Positions 34,106 through 43,031 of a stretch of 64,000 nucleotides of DNA are shown one piece after another. Location of the stretch: positions 47,291 to 111,290 of the forward strand of contig NZ_FNNP01000010.1 in assembly GCF_900106805.1 (NCBI RefSeq), given 5' to 3'. The notes under the pieces were generated by a model. The model saw only the letters and a list, made by a program, of their open reading frames with translations. It made no database searches and was not told the origin of the DNA. The stretch comes from Ruegeria halocynthiae (GTDB lineage: Bacteria; Pseudomonadota; Alphaproteobacteria; Rhodobacterales; Rhodobacteraceae). Both the position numbers and the translations under genes were made by a program. Position 1 is the stretch's first letter. Each line of letters begins with the position of its first letter.

Positions 34106-35101
34106 TTAGTTCTGCGCAGCGGTAAGCGGCCCGGCATTGACGGCGCCATCATATGAATCCAGTGCAGATTCGATACTGCCTGCCGTCACGAACACGTTAG
34201 CAACACCTTGCATGAAGTCTTGTGCGCCACCAGCCAGCCATTTCTCGGACAGCTGATCGTCAACCGATGGGAAGGTGAAGGTGGCGATTGTGGCTTCGGC
34301 ATCTGCCGGGTCCATACCTGCATCCTTCGCGATCACCGGCAACATCTCGTCCTTGCTGTCACCCGCGTTCCATTTCGCGTTGGCATCCGCAGTTACTTTC
34401 AGGAACTTTGACAGAAGCTCGGGCTCTTCTTCGATAAAGCCTGCCGGAGCGCTGGTGACGTCGAACACCAGAATACCGATCTCTTCTTTTTCGGCACCGG
34501 TCAGCAGGATGTTACCGTGCTCAGTCATCCGACGCAGTGCACCGCCCCAACCGCATACCATGTCCAGATTGCCCTGGGCAAATGCCGCAGCACCGTCTGC
34601 CGGCGCCATATCCACAATCTCCATTGAGCCGATGTCGACGCCAAAATGGCCCATCTGCGACAAGAAACCGTAATGCGCAGCCGTCCCGATAGGAACACCA
34701 ACTTTCTTGCCGCTTAGCTCGCCTGCATTGGTTTTGTCGATTTCAAGAGCCTCGGCAACAACACAGTTGTCATTATCCGAATAGCTGACAGCCACATCGA
34801 CGATCTGGATGTCCTGACCGGCCGAGGTGGTCACCACGAAAGGTGGCACACCCTGGCTGACCGCGATCTGAACGTCGCCCGAAGCCATCGCTGCCGACAT
34901 CGCAGTACCGGTGTCGAAGGACACCCAATTGATCTTGACGCCAAGCTCTTCTTCATATGTTCCATTTGCCTTGGCATATTGGAACGGCATTGGCCACTCC
35001 AGGAAGTATGCAACCGTTATCTCATCAAGCGCTGCGGCTTGAGTGGCGGTGATGGCTGCAATCCCGGCATAGGCCGTCGTGAGCAGATATTTTTTGATCA
35101 T
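34106..35101 (-). CDS. tauA: Taurine/sulfonate-type ABC transporter substrate-binding protein
   Basis: A 331-aa periplasmic receptor. A signal peptide precedes ALDEITVAYFLEWPMPFQYAK. The TauA-like fold shows the usual ligand segments (VSFDTGTAMSAAMASGDVQIAVSQGVPPF; VGVPIGTAAHYGFLSQM) and a CGWGGALRRM stretch. It is the first gene of the operon and divergent from a LysR regulator. Because cysteate sulfo-lyase and an HpsN-like dehydrogenase lie just beyond that regulator, the ligand may be cysteate, DHPS or taurine. This is inference from neighbours. Confidence 0.88.
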   Translation of the reverse strand: MIKKYLLTTAYAGIAAITATQAAALDEITVAYFLEWPMPFQYAKANGTYEEELGVKINWVSFDTGTAMSAAMASGDVQIAVSQGVPPFVVTTSAGQDIQIVDVAVSYSDNDNCVVAEALEIDKTNAGELSGKKVGVPIGTAAHYGFLSQMGHFGVDIGSMEIVDMAPADGAAAFAQGNLDMVCGWGGALRRMTEHGNILLTGAEKEEIGILVFDVTSAPAGFIEEEPELLSKFLKVTADANAKWNAGDSKDEMLPVIAKDAGMDPADAEATIATFTFPSVDDQLSEKWLAGGAQDFMQGVANVFVTAGSIESALDSYDGAVNAGPLTAAQN

Positions 35102-35225
35102 TTTGACTATTTTCTCCCTGCTGGTTCCGTTTGTCGGATTTTTTTGTTCTATCCGAACCTCGGATCAGTGGAAAAAATCATAGTCCCTATGTGTTGAATT
35201 GGTAAATCAAAATACTTGTTGCGAA

Positions 35226-35250
35226 AAAAGCGAAACTTTGTTTCGCTTTT
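35226..35250. promoter_or_regulatory. Perfect 11-bp inverted repeat in the tauA-lysR intergenic region
   Basis: AAAAGCGAAAC (35226-35236) and GTTTCGCTTTT (35240-35250) are separated by TTT, 34 bp before the lysR ATG. It could be a LysR autoregulatory operator, or a hairpin that attenuates transcription; both flanks are T-rich or A-rich, so it resembles a terminator on either strand. Within the 183-bp divergent gap it is the only strong symmetry. Confidence 0.5.
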
Positions 35251-35284
35251 GGCTCATGATCTGCAACGGTTTGGGAGCGTCACC

Positions 35285-36259
35285 ATGACAAAAAAATCAC
35301 TCAGCCTCAGGTGGCTGGAAGTTTTTCAGCTGATCTCCAAGTTGGGCTCCATTCAAAAGGTGTCCGCCGAAACTGGTTTGTCAATCAGTACCGTATCCAA
35401 TCATCTACGCAGCTTAGAAAAAGCGCTGGATGTGGACCTGGTTGATCATAGCCGTAGGCCAATGGGCCTGACTCCGGCGGGAACGGTGTTTTCCCGACAT
35501 GTCCACGAGGGCCTGATGGCCTTGAAAAGAGGCGAGGCCGAATTGCGTTCGGGCAGTTGGCAACATGCGACCGACTTGCGATTGGGCCTGATTGACGATT
35601 TTGACAGCCGGGTCGCACCCGAGTTGTTCCGGCATCTCTCGGCAAGTCTTCCGCGTTGCAACTTTCGCCATTTCACCCGCCCAAGCCACGAAATCCTCGA
35701 CAAGCTTCAATCCCAAAAGCTGGATGCAGGCGTTGCGACCCGACCCCCAGACCATTTTGAAGGATTGATGGAGTTCCCGCTGCTGCGCGATCCGTTCATC
35801 ATCATCCTGCCGCCCTCGTATGACGGACAGGTCGAGGATTTGACCAAATCGGAAAATACCCTTCCGCTTTTGCGCTACTCTCGTGATCACACCATTGGCA
35901 AGCTCATTGAAATTCAGTTGACACGCAGCAAGATCAACCTGCCCAACCGGTTCGAACTTGAGTGCAATCAATCCATTATCGGGCTCGTCGCCGGTGGCAG
36001 CGGCTGGACGATCACGACTGCCGCCAGTTATTATCGCGCCCGACGCTTCCATGAAAACACCCGCGCCCTGCCCTTTCCCGGCAAAAGCTTTGCACGCACG
36101 GTATCGCTGTTCACGACCAACGTATATCCGTCGACCACCACGCGTCTGATCCACAACACATTGCAAAATCTGATCCAACAGCACGTGACCGAGCCGATGA
36201 TATCGCGCTTTACGTGGTTGAATGACGACTTCCGAACCATTCCGACCCCACCTGAATGA
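35285..36259 (+). CDS. LysR-family transcriptional regulator (sulfonate region)
   Basis: A 324-aa LysR-type regulator. The N-terminal helix-turn-helix reads LRWLEVFQLISKLGSIQKVSAE then STVSNHLRSLEKALDVDL; the C-terminal substrate domain follows. The start is ATG 35285; a longer frame from 35216 runs through the inverted repeat and has no ribosome site. It faces the tauABC operon and precedes cuyA in the same direction, so it probably senses a sulfonate or its product and controls both. It is a paralog of the LysR at 45305-46279, with identical length and shared motifs such as HTRRPM/HSRRPM and FPGKSFART. Confidence 0.88.
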   Translation: MTKKSLSLRWLEVFQLISKLGSIQKVSAETGLSISTVSNHLRSLEKALDVDLVDHSRRPMGLTPAGTVFSRHVHEGLMALKRGEAELRSGSWQHATDLRLGLIDDFDSRVAPELFRHLSASLPRCNFRHFTRPSHEILDKLQSQKLDAGVATRPPDHFEGLMEFPLLRDPFIIILPPSYDGQVEDLTKSENTLPLLRYSRDHTIGKLIEIQLTRSKINLPNRFELECNQSIIGLVAGGSGWTITTAASYYRARRFHENTRALPFPGKSFARTVSLFTTNVYPSTTTRLIHNTLQNLIQQHVTEPMISRFTWLNDDFRTIPTPPE

Positions 36260-36422
36260 GGGCTGATCCGCCTGGGTGCAAATTCGAAGTTATCTTCCGG
36301 CTTTTTCGAAACCGGTGGCAGAGTGCTTGACCGGAAGGGCCCGAACGCTGTGTTTAGGCTAACCCGTACGGCCTAAGAGCTGGCGGCACATCGAAAACCG
36401 AAACCCACCCAGCAACCCGCGT

Positions 36423-36459
36423 CTTGCCCTGATCGGCAAGGCACACCGGTTCTGAACCG
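36423..36459. promoter_or_regulatory. Two palindromes immediately upstream of cuyA
   Basis: CTTGCC-ctgatc-GGCAAG (36423-36440) and CGGTTC-t-GAACCG (36447-36459) lie back to back 29-65 bp before the cuyA ATG, within the 228-bp gap 36260-36487. They could be operators or a leader hairpin. Nothing else recognisable was seen in the gap. Confidence 0.35.
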
Positions 36460-36487
36460 TTTGCCGGGTCTTGATCAGGACAGCTTG

Positions 36488-37501
36488 ATGCATCTTTCTC
36501 GATTCCCCCGTGTTTTCCTCGCCCATCTGCCGACTCCGCTTGAACGGATGGATCGCCTGTCCGAGGCACTGGGTATCGATCTGTGGATCAAACGCGACGA
36601 CTGCACCGGTATGTCAACGGGCGGCAACAAGACTCGCAAACTCGAGTTTCTGTTTGGTGAAGCTTTGGATCAGGGTGCCGACATGGTGATGACACAAGGC
36701 GCAACCCAATCAAACCATGCGCGCCAAACAGCTGCTTTCGCCGCCCGGCTGGGTCTGAAGTGTCACGTCCTGTTGGAAGACCGAACCAGCTACAACAACG
36801 CCAATTACAACAATAACGGCAACGTTTTGCTGGACCACTTGCACGGCGCGACGACCGAGAAGTTTCCCGGCGGCCACGACATGCCAGCCGAAATGGAGCG
36901 TGCCGCTCAGAAGAAGCGGGACGACGGGCACACCGTCTATGTCATCCCCGGTGGAGGCTCGAACCCAACCGGGGCGCTTGGTTACGTTAACTGCGCATTA
37001 GAGCTTGTCTGCCAGGCCAATAACGCAAACCTGAAAATCGACCGCGTGGTTCATGCCACCGGTTCTTCAGGTACTCAAGCTGGGCTGGTCACTGGATTAT
37101 GCGCCATGAACACAGGTATTCCCGTGCTCGGTATTGGCACCCGTGCGCCACAACCCAAGCAAGAGCAGATGGTCTATGATCTGGCCTGTAAAACCGCCGA
37201 GAAACTTGGCTGTCCGGGCGTGGTTCAGCGAGAAGACGTGATGGCCAATACCGATTACGTAGGCGAGGGTTATGGTCTGCCTACCGAAAGTGGCATCGAG
37301 GCGATCCGCATGTTTGCCGAGCTCGAAGGTATTCTGCTCGATCCCGTTTATTCCGCAAAAGGTGCCGCTGGTCTGATAGATCTGGCGCGCAAAGGCACGT
37401 TTAAAGATGAACGCGTTGTGTTTCTCCATACCGGGGGTTCGGTTGGCCTGTTCGGCTATGATTTCGCCTTCGATCACGCCGATCGCTGGGTCAATCTATA
37501 A
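36488..37501 (+). CDS. cuyA: L-cysteate sulfo-lyase (PLP-dependent)
   Basis: Cleaves L-cysteate to pyruvate, sulfite and ammonium in the cytoplasm. It has 337 aa and belongs to the D-cysteine desulfhydrase/ACC deaminase fold. The PLP Lys is K48 in [13 protein letters not shown], and [47 protein letters not shown] and [10 protein letters not shown] follow. The asparagine-rich NANYNNNGN stretch and overall sequence match my recollection of CuyA from Ruegeria pomeroyi better than D-cysteine desulfhydrase. ATG 36488 has AGGA seven bases upstream. It is followed by a racemase-family gene and an HpsN-like gene. Confidence 0.88.
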   Translation: MHLSRFPRVFLAHLPTPLERMDRLSEALGIDLWIKRDDCTGMSTGGNKTRKLEFLFGEALDQGADMVMTQGATQSNHARQTAAFAARLGLKCHVLLEDRTSYNNANYNNNGNVLLDHLHGATTEKFPGGHDMPAEMERAAQKKRDDGHTVYVIPGGGSNPTGALGYVNCALELVCQANNANLKIDRVVHATGSSGTQAGLVTGLCAMNTGIPVLGIGTRAPQPKQEQMVYDLACKTAEKLGCPGVVQREDVMANTDYVGEGYGLPTESGIEAIRMFAELEGILLDPVYSAKGAAGLIDLARKGTFKDERVVFLHTGGSVGLFGYDFAFDHADRWVNL

Positions 37502-37537
37502 GACTCGGCGATGGGCGCCAGCACACAGGGTTCTTAC

Positions 37538-38233
37538 ATGAAACCGCGCGTTACCGGCATATTGGGCGGAATGGGCCCCGAGGCGACAATCCTGTTGCAG
37601 CAGCGTGTACTGGCCACGGTGCAGGCCACGGATGACGCCGATCACCTGCCATTGCTGATTGATATGAACCCGCAGGTGCCGTCTCGCATCGCGCATTTGA
37701 TTGAAGGCTGTGGCGCTGATCCGGGGCCGGTTTTGGCCGACATGGCGCGCGGATTGGAACGATCGGGGGCAACCGCTCTGGCGATGCCCTGCAACACGGC
37801 ACATCACTATGCCGCGCAGATTGAACAGGCCGTCTCGATCCCGTTTCTGAACATGGTCGACTTGTCGGTGGAGGCCGCCGCCAAGCACCTGCCTTCGGGC
37901 AGCCGGGTCGGAATCCTCGCCTCACCAGCCCTGCGAAAGGTAGGCGTTTTTGATGTACCGCTGAAGCGCGCTGAATTTACGGCGCTTTGGCCCGAAGATG
38001 AAGATCAGATGCTCGGCACCATCCGTCGGATCAAGGCAGATGGACCAACCGACGACGCGTTTGAAACCTTGTCTGCTGCTGCCAGGGATCTTTCGGATCA
38101 GGGCGCGGCGCTTTTGTTTGTGGCCTGTTCCGAGTTCTCTCTGCTCACCCACGATTTACCCCAAACCGTTCCGATCATCGACACGGTTGAGGTTCTGGCT
38201 GACGCCATTCACTCCCACAGTCTGACGCGTTGA
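37538..38233 (+). CDS. Aspartate/glutamate racemase family protein
   Basis: A 231-aa cofactor-independent racemase-fold protein. The opening GILGGMGPEAT is the family signature, and the two catalytic cysteines are present: C85 in PCNTAHHY and C197 in ACSEF. The start is ATG 37538; the frame from 37511 has a poorer context. It sits between cuyA and an HpsN-like dehydrogenase and overlaps neither by more than the short link to the latter. A role in racemising cysteate or another acidic amino acid, to feed the stereospecific lyase, is plausible but inferred. Confidence 0.85.
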   Translation: MKPRVTGILGGMGPEATILLQQRVLATVQATDDADHLPLLIDMNPQVPSRIAHLIEGCGADPGPVLADMARGLERSGATALAMPCNTAHHYAAQIEQAVSIPFLNMVDLSVEAAAKHLPSGSRVGILASPALRKVGVFDVPLKRAEFTALWPEDEDQMLGTIRRIKADGPTDDAFETLSAAARDLSDQGAALLFVACSEFSLLTHDLPQTVPIIDTVEVLADAIHSHSLTR

Positions 38234-38241
38234 GGTTCCCC

Positions 38242-39513
38242 ATGGCCGTCACCTATCTTAAAACCGCCCTGCCCCGCCCCGATGCAGAAAACTCGGATAT
38301 CCACGATATCGTGGCAATCATGCTTTCCAACATCGCGCGTGAGGGCGAGGACGCCGTTCGACGCTATGCGGAAAAGCTCGATGGCTGGACCGGAAATTTT
38401 GTTCTATCCGATGACGAACGTAAAGCCGCCTGTGATCGTGTGCCTGAACAGATCAAAGACGATATCCGCTTTGCACATGCCAATATTCGTCGCTTTGCCG
38501 AAGCGCAGATGTCGACGATCAGCGAATGCGAAATCGAAGTGATGCCGGGCCTGATTGCCGGTCAGAGGCAGATCCCAATCTCTAGTGCGGGGTGTTACGT
38601 TCCCGGTGGACGATACAGCCACATCGCAAGTGCATTGATGACTATTACTACGGCTAAAGTGGCCGGTGTTCCTCATATAACCGCTGTCTCGCCGCCACGT
38701 CCGGGCCTGGGCATCCCCGACGCCATCATCTTTGCGATGGATCTCAGCGGTGCAGACCTGATCCTGAATCTGGGTGGTGTTCAGGGGATTGCAGCGATGG
38801 CGCATGGTTTGTTTGGCGCGCGGCCCGCCGACATTCTCGTTGGCCCCGGAAACTCCTATGTCGCTGAGGCCAAGCGCATGTTGTTCGGGAAAGTTGGCAT
38901 CGATATGTTTGCCGGACCCACGGATTCTCTTGTCATCGCAGATCACACCGCTTCGGTCGAAACCGTCGCCTGGGATCTGGTCAGCCAGGCGGAGCATGGA
39001 GTCGACAGCCCGGTTTGGCTGGTTTGCACTGATAAAGCACTTGCCCAAGGTGTCATTGCGCGGGCTGACACGCTAATCGATACCCTCCCCGAGCCGAATG
39101 CCGCCGCAGCCCGCACGGCTTGGCGCGACCGGGCTGAAGTCATTCTGTGTGACACCCGCGAAGAAGCTGCAAAGGTGGCCGACGAATACGCACCCGAGCA
39201 TCTGCAGGTGATCGCCGAGGATCTGGATTGGTGGCTGAACCGGCTGACTGCCTATGGATCACTGTTTCTGGGCGCCGAGACGACGGTGCCCTTCGGCGAC
39301 AAGACATCCGGGCCCAACCACGTTCTGCCCACCAGCGGTGCCGCGCGATACACCGGCGGGCTATCTGTACACAAGTTCACCAAAACAGTGACTTGGCAGC
39401 GCTGCACGCCCCAGACCTCGCATGAACTGGCCCAACGCACAGCAAGGATCAGCCGTATGGAAGGTATGGAAGGTCACGCGAGGGCGGCAGAGATGCGGTT
39501 GATCTCAGTGTGA
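38242..39513 (+). CDS. Histidinol-dehydrogenase-like oxidoreductase (HpsN-type sulfopropanediol dehydrogenase)
   Basis: A 423-aa NAD-dependent alcohol dehydrogenase of the HisD fold. HisD-type motifs are the cofactor region SSAGCYVPGGRYSHIASALM, LGGVQGIAAMAHG, VGPGNSYVAEAKR, GIDMFAGPTDSLVIAD and the catalytic PEHLQV. It resembles HpsN, which oxidises DHPS to sulfolactate, more than biosynthetic HisD, notably at GDKTSGPNHVLPTSGAARYTGG. The gene context with cuyA agrees with sulfonate use. ATG 38242 has GAGG six bases upstream; the overlapping TTG at 38230 is not preferred. Substrate identity is inferred. Confidence 0.8.
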   Translation: MAVTYLKTALPRPDAENSDIHDIVAIMLSNIAREGEDAVRRYAEKLDGWTGNFVLSDDERKAACDRVPEQIKDDIRFAHANIRRFAEAQMSTISECEIEVMPGLIAGQRQIPISSAGCYVPGGRYSHIASALMTITTAKVAGVPHITAVSPPRPGLGIPDAIIFAMDLSGADLILNLGGVQGIAAMAHGLFGARPADILVGPGNSYVAEAKRMLFGKVGIDMFAGPTDSLVIADHTASVETVAWDLVSQAEHGVDSPVWLVCTDKALAQGVIARADTLIDTLPEPNAAAARTAWRDRAEVILCDTREEAAKVADEYAPEHLQVIAEDLDWWLNRLTAYGSLFLGAETTVPFGDKTSGPNHVLPTSGAARYTGGLSVHKFTKTVTWQRCTPQTSHELAQRTARISRMEGMEGHARAAEMRLISV

Positions 39514-39521
39514 CAGGACTA

Positions 39522-39560
39522 GGCCCTAAGGCTTCAATGTTGCCCTACAGCATTAGGGCC
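39522..39560. terminator. Inverted repeat between convergent operons
   Basis: GGCCCTAA (39522-39529) and TTAGGGCC (39553-39560) form an 8-bp stem around a 23-nt loop in the gap between the HpsN-like gene and the oppositely oriented aldehyde dehydrogenase. No T-run is present. It may be a shared terminator. Confidence 0.45.
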
Positions 39561-39595
39561 AAAGGAAGAATTTGCCGCCGATGTTGCGAAATTCT

Positions 39596-41062
39596 TTAAC
39601 GCATCACAAACGGGTCGGGGATCGGGTCGTCACTGGTGCGCAACCAAACCGACTTGACCCGCGTGTAATCAAGCGCCGCCTGCAGGCCCCCTTCGCGCCC
39701 GTGGCCTGACAATCCATGGCCGCCGAAAGGGGCGATCGGACTGACGGCCCGATAGGTGTTTACCCAGACAATGCCCGCCTTCAGGTTCCGGATCATCCGA
39801 TGTGCGCGGGTCAGGTCTTTGGTGAATACACCCGACGCCAAACCAAACGCCGTGTCATTCGCGATTTGAACCGCCTGCGCCTCAGTCTCGAAGCTGACGA
39901 CCGAGAGGATCGGGCCAAAGGCTTCGCGCGTCAGACACGGGGCGTTCGGTGCCTTGGAACAATCGATAATCGTAGGTGGGAAATAGTTTCCGTCACGATC
40001 CAGAGGTTGTCCACCTGCAAGCACGGTCGCCCCGGCAACAATAGAGTCAGAAACCAGTTCGGTGGCCGCCGCAAGCTGGGCCTGCGTGCAAAGGGGGCCA
40101 ACCTCGGTTTGTGGATCGTCAGGTGCCCCAATAACGATTTCATTCGCTTTTTCTATGAGACGGGTCAGGAATTCATCCTTGATCTTGTCAGCGATCACCA
40201 GCCGAGATCCCGCCACGCAGCTTTGCCCGGTCGCGGCAAAGATGCCCGAGACCTGAGCATTCACGGCGCTTTCGATGTCGGCATCATCGAATACGATGAA
40301 CGGGGATTTCCCGCCCAATTCCAGCGAGGTTGATGCAAGGTTCTCGGCCGAGTTTCGCACAATATGGCGCGCTGTGTCAGGGCCGCCCGTGAAGGCGACA
40401 TGATCGACTTCCGGGTGGCTGGTCAGAACCGCGCCACATTCCGGCCCGAACCCGGTGACGATGTTCAGAACTCCGGGCGGAAAGCCCGCCTGGTCGAAGA
40501 TACTTGCAAATTCCAGCATCGGGGCCGGACCATCCTCGGATGCCTTCAGGACAACCGTGCAGCCCGCGGCGAGCGCGGGGCCAATCTTGACCGCCGACAG
40601 AAACAGTTGCGAATTCCAAGGCACCACAGCAGCCACCACACCAACCGGCTCGCGGCGCAACCACACTTCCATATCCGGCTTGTCGATCGGCAGGTGTGCC
40701 CCTTCGATCTTGTCCGCCAATCCGGCATAGTATCGGTAATAGTCCGCGACATAGGCAATCTGAGCCGATGTTTCGCGGATGATCTTGCCGGTATCGCGCG
40801 TTTCAAGCTCGGCCAGGGAGTGAGCATTTTCTGCAACCAGATCAGCCAACCGGTACAACAGTTTGCCGCGCATGGTCGCCGTCATGTTTGCCCAATCGGG
40901 TGCCAGCAGCGCGGTGCGCGCTGCCTTAACCGCGGCGTTCACATCGATTGCTCTGGCTTCGGGCATCTTCGCCCATACGGCGCCTGTCGCAGGATCACGG
41001 CTGTCGAACTGCGTGGCGCCATCTGAAAACGTACCACCGATATAATGTTGAAACTGCCGCAT
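39596..41062 (-). CDS. NAD(P)-dependent aldehyde dehydrogenase
   Basis: A 488-aa ALDH superfamily enzyme that oxidises an aldehyde to the acid. Catalytic residues are all seen: N150 in VVPWNSQ, E248 in LELGGKSP and nucleophile C282 in ATGQSCVAGSRL. The C-terminal pattern PFGGHGLSGHGREGG is typical. It is the last gene of the five-gene minus-strand operon (DUF1185, hydrolase, flavin reductase, LLM monooxygenase, ALDH), 9 nt below the monooxygenase. It presumably handles the aldehyde released by the monooxygenase; the true substrate is unknown. Confidence 0.93.
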   Translation of the reverse strand: MRQFQHYIGGTFSDGATQFDSRDPATGAVWAKMPEARAIDVNAAVKAARTALLAPDWANMTATMRGKLLYRLADLVAENAHSLAELETRDTGKIIRETSAQIAYVADYYRYYAGLADKIEGAHLPIDKPDMEVWLRREPVGVVAAVVPWNSQLFLSAVKIGPALAAGCTVVLKASEDGPAPMLEFASIFDQAGFPPGVLNIVTGFGPECGAVLTSHPEVDHVAFTGGPDTARHIVRNSAENLASTSLELGGKSPFIVFDDADIESAVNAQVSGIFAATGQSCVAGSRLVIADKIKDEFLTRLIEKANEIVIGAPDDPQTEVGPLCTQAQLAAATELVSDSIVAGATVLAGGQPLDRDGNYFPPTIIDCSKAPNAPCLTREAFGPILSVVSFETEAQAVQIANDTAFGLASGVFTKDLTRAHRMIRNLKAGIVWVNTYRAVSPIAPFGGHGLSGHGREGGLQAALDYTRVKSVWLRTSDDPIPDPFVMR

Positions 41063-41071
41063 TGTCTCTCC

Positions 41072-42109
41072 TCAGGCGAAGGCTGGCATGACATCCGCGA
41101 TGAAACGCTCAAGCGAAGCTTTCTTGCGCTCAAAGCTCATCCCGCTGTCGATCCACAATGAATACTCGTCATATCCAAGATCGCGATAGCCCTTGATCCG
41201 TTCAATCGCCCTGTCGGGTGTACCTATCACGTTATCCCGGATCATCGCCTCGGGCGAATAGAATGGATGGTTGGCGATGTCGTCGTCACTCAGCGTTTGG
41301 ATCAAGCCCTGCGAAACAGGGCGTTCGTTTTTGAACCATGCACCAAAGTAGCAATAAAAGCGGTTGATCTCTTCCGCCGCACGGCGGGCATCCGCCTCGT
41401 CCGAGGCAATATAGGTATGATTCAACAGCATGATTTCGGGGCGTGGGACATCAGGGAACTTTGCGCAGGCGGCGTTGAACGTATCCATCAGTCTGGTGAT
41501 CTCTTCATCTCCCTGCCACAGAGGCGTGACCTGAACGTGGCAGCCATTTGATACTGCAAACTCATGACTGTTGGGATCGCGCGCGGCGACCCAGATCGGT
41601 GGGCCGTTTTGTTGCAGAGGTTTAGGCGAGGACGTGGTAGCCGGAAAGGAATGGAACTCTCCGTCAAGCGCATAGTCACCTTCCCACAGACCGCGCAAGG
41701 CTGGTACGATTTCGCGCATACGCTGGCCCGCCTCCCAAGCATCCAGCCCTGGCACCATCCGCTCATATTCATAGCTATAAGCCCCGCGCGCAATGCCCAG
41801 ATCCAGTCGGCCATTCGTGATCATGTCGGTCATGGCCGCCTCTCCGGCCAGTCGGATCGGGTGCCAGAACGGCGCGATGACCGTACCGGTTCCCAAACGC
41901 ACATTACGGGTCTGGCGTGCCAGATCGATCAAATTCAGAAATGGGTTTGGTGAAATGGTGAAATCCATCCCGTGATGCTCGCCCGTCCAGACCGCATACA
42001 TACCGCCCTCGTCCGCGATTTTGGCAAGCGCGATAAAGTTCTCATAAAGCTCCTGCTGGTCCTGATCCGGTGAGGTGCGTTCCATATGAACGAAAAGCGA
42101 AAAGCGCAT
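41072..42109 (-). CDS. Luciferase-like (LLM) flavin-dependent monooxygenase
   Basis: A 345-aa TIM-barrel monooxygenase using reduced FMN and oxygen. The N-terminus (MRFSLFVHMERTSPDQDQQELYENF) and VWTGEHHGMDFTISPNPFLNL match bacterial luciferase-type enzymes, as do LGTGTVIAPFWHPIRLAGEAAM and GRLDLGIARGAY. It starts 1 nt below the flavin reductase stop. The adjacent reductase is its likely FMNH2 source, as in other two-component systems. Which C-N, C-S or C-C bond it attacks cannot be told. It is not close enough by inspection to RutA, SsuD or DszA to assign. Confidence 0.88.
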   Translation of the reverse strand: MRFSLFVHMERTSPDQDQQELYENFIALAKIADEGGMYAVWTGEHHGMDFTISPNPFLNLIDLARQTRNVRLGTGTVIAPFWHPIRLAGEAAMTDMITNGRLDLGIARGAYSYEYERMVPGLDAWEAGQRMREIVPALRGLWEGDYALDGEFHSFPATTSSPKPLQQNGPPIWVAARDPNSHEFAVSNGCHVQVTPLWQGDEEITRLMDTFNAACAKFPDVPRPEIMLLNHTYIASDEADARRAAEEINRFYCYFGAWFKNERPVSQGLIQTLSDDDIANHPFYSPEAMIRDNVIGTPDRAIERIKGYRDLGYDEYSLWIDSGMSFERKKASLERFIADVMPAFA

Positions 42110-42110
42110 G

Positions 42111-43031
42111 TCAGAGACCTTCTCGTGTGATGGGGCGAACCTCGCCGCTGATCTGATCGCCGTAATAGATGCCGAAATCTCCTAATCGGGATTCTTCGGA
42201 CAATCGTTCCAGCATTGTTCGGGTCGCCGCGTCGGTTACCGTACCGAAGGATGCGTCATCCAATGGGACGAATGTGCCCTTCTGCGGCCCTTCATCGGCC
42301 GCCTGACACAGAAATGCTATGTGCTGCCGTTTGCGATCTGCATCCTCGTAAACCGAATAGACAAAGCCCGGCTTTGCGGTCAGTCCGGTGGCTTCGATAA
42401 GCTTGTCCAACGCGGCCGACACACCCTCTGATCCAACAACTGCCTCTGGCGGTGCAAGCGCGCCGTCACCGGCATCGACCAGTAGCACCTGGCCTGCGCG
42501 CTCGATCAGGGCCGAGACGATAATGCCGGTGTCCTGTGTCAAAGCTCCGGCGGTGGTTGATGGTGTTACATAGGCACCCCGGACATACCCTAGACCTGGT
42601 GCCGGAGTATTGTCGAAGGCTTTGACCTCTCCGATCAGGATCACGTGATCCCCTGCGTCGACGATCTTGTGCATAGCGCAATCAAACCAAGCCGAAGCAC
42701 CTTCGATCAGCGGCGATCCGACGGGCCCGAGACGCCATTCCACATGGGCAAACCGGTCATCGACGGGACGGGCGAATGTGTTGGATACCTCGGTCTGCGT
42801 TTCCGAAAGGATGCTCACGGCAAAGCCGTCAGCTGCAATCAACGATTCATAGTTTGTTGAACTGTTGGCGAGGCAAACCAGCACAAGCGGAGGATCTAGC
42901 GATACAGATGTGAACGAGTTCGCGGTAAACCCGAGCGGGTGACCATTGGCATCATTCGACGTCACCACGGTGACGCCAGTCATGAAGGTTCCGAACGCGT
43001 TGCGCAACGCGCGGGGATCAAGCGAGGTCAT
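42111..43031 (-). CDS. Flavin reductase with C-terminal Nudix-like domain
   Basis: A 306-aa protein. Residues 5-155 are a flavin reductase/RutF-type split barrel (NAFGTFMTGVTVVTS, GFTANSFTSVSLDPPLVLVCL, HKIVDAGDHVILIGEV). Residues 170-270 look like a Nudix-fold domain (SALIERAGQVLLVDAG, then AAVDK-like helix LDKLIEATGL), but the catalytic box GX5EX7REUXEEXGU is not conserved, so it may bind rather than hydrolyse a ligand. The ATG at 43031 overlaps the hydrolase stop by 4 nt. It should supply reduced flavin to the luciferase-like enzyme encoded next. The added domain is unusual for the family. Confidence 0.8.
   Translation of the reverse strand: MTSLDPRALRNAFGTFMTGVTVVTSNDANGHPLGFTANSFTSVSLDPPLVLVCLANSSTNYESLIAADGFAVSILSETQTEVSNTFARPVDDRFAHVEWRLGPVGSPLIEGASAWFDCAMHKIVDAGDHVILIGEVKAFDNTPAPGLGYVRGAYVTPSTTAGALTQDTGIIVSALIERAGQVLLVDAGDGALAPPEAVVGSEGVSAALDKLIEATGLTAKPGFVYSVYEDADRKRQHIAFLCQAADEGPQKGTFVPLDDASFGTVTDAATRTMLERLSEESRLGDFGIYYGDQISGEVRPITREGL

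Noticed and set aside
40364..41026. Open frame of 220 codons on the plus strand
   Set aside because: It is antisense to the aldehyde dehydrogenase gene, which has all catalytic residues.
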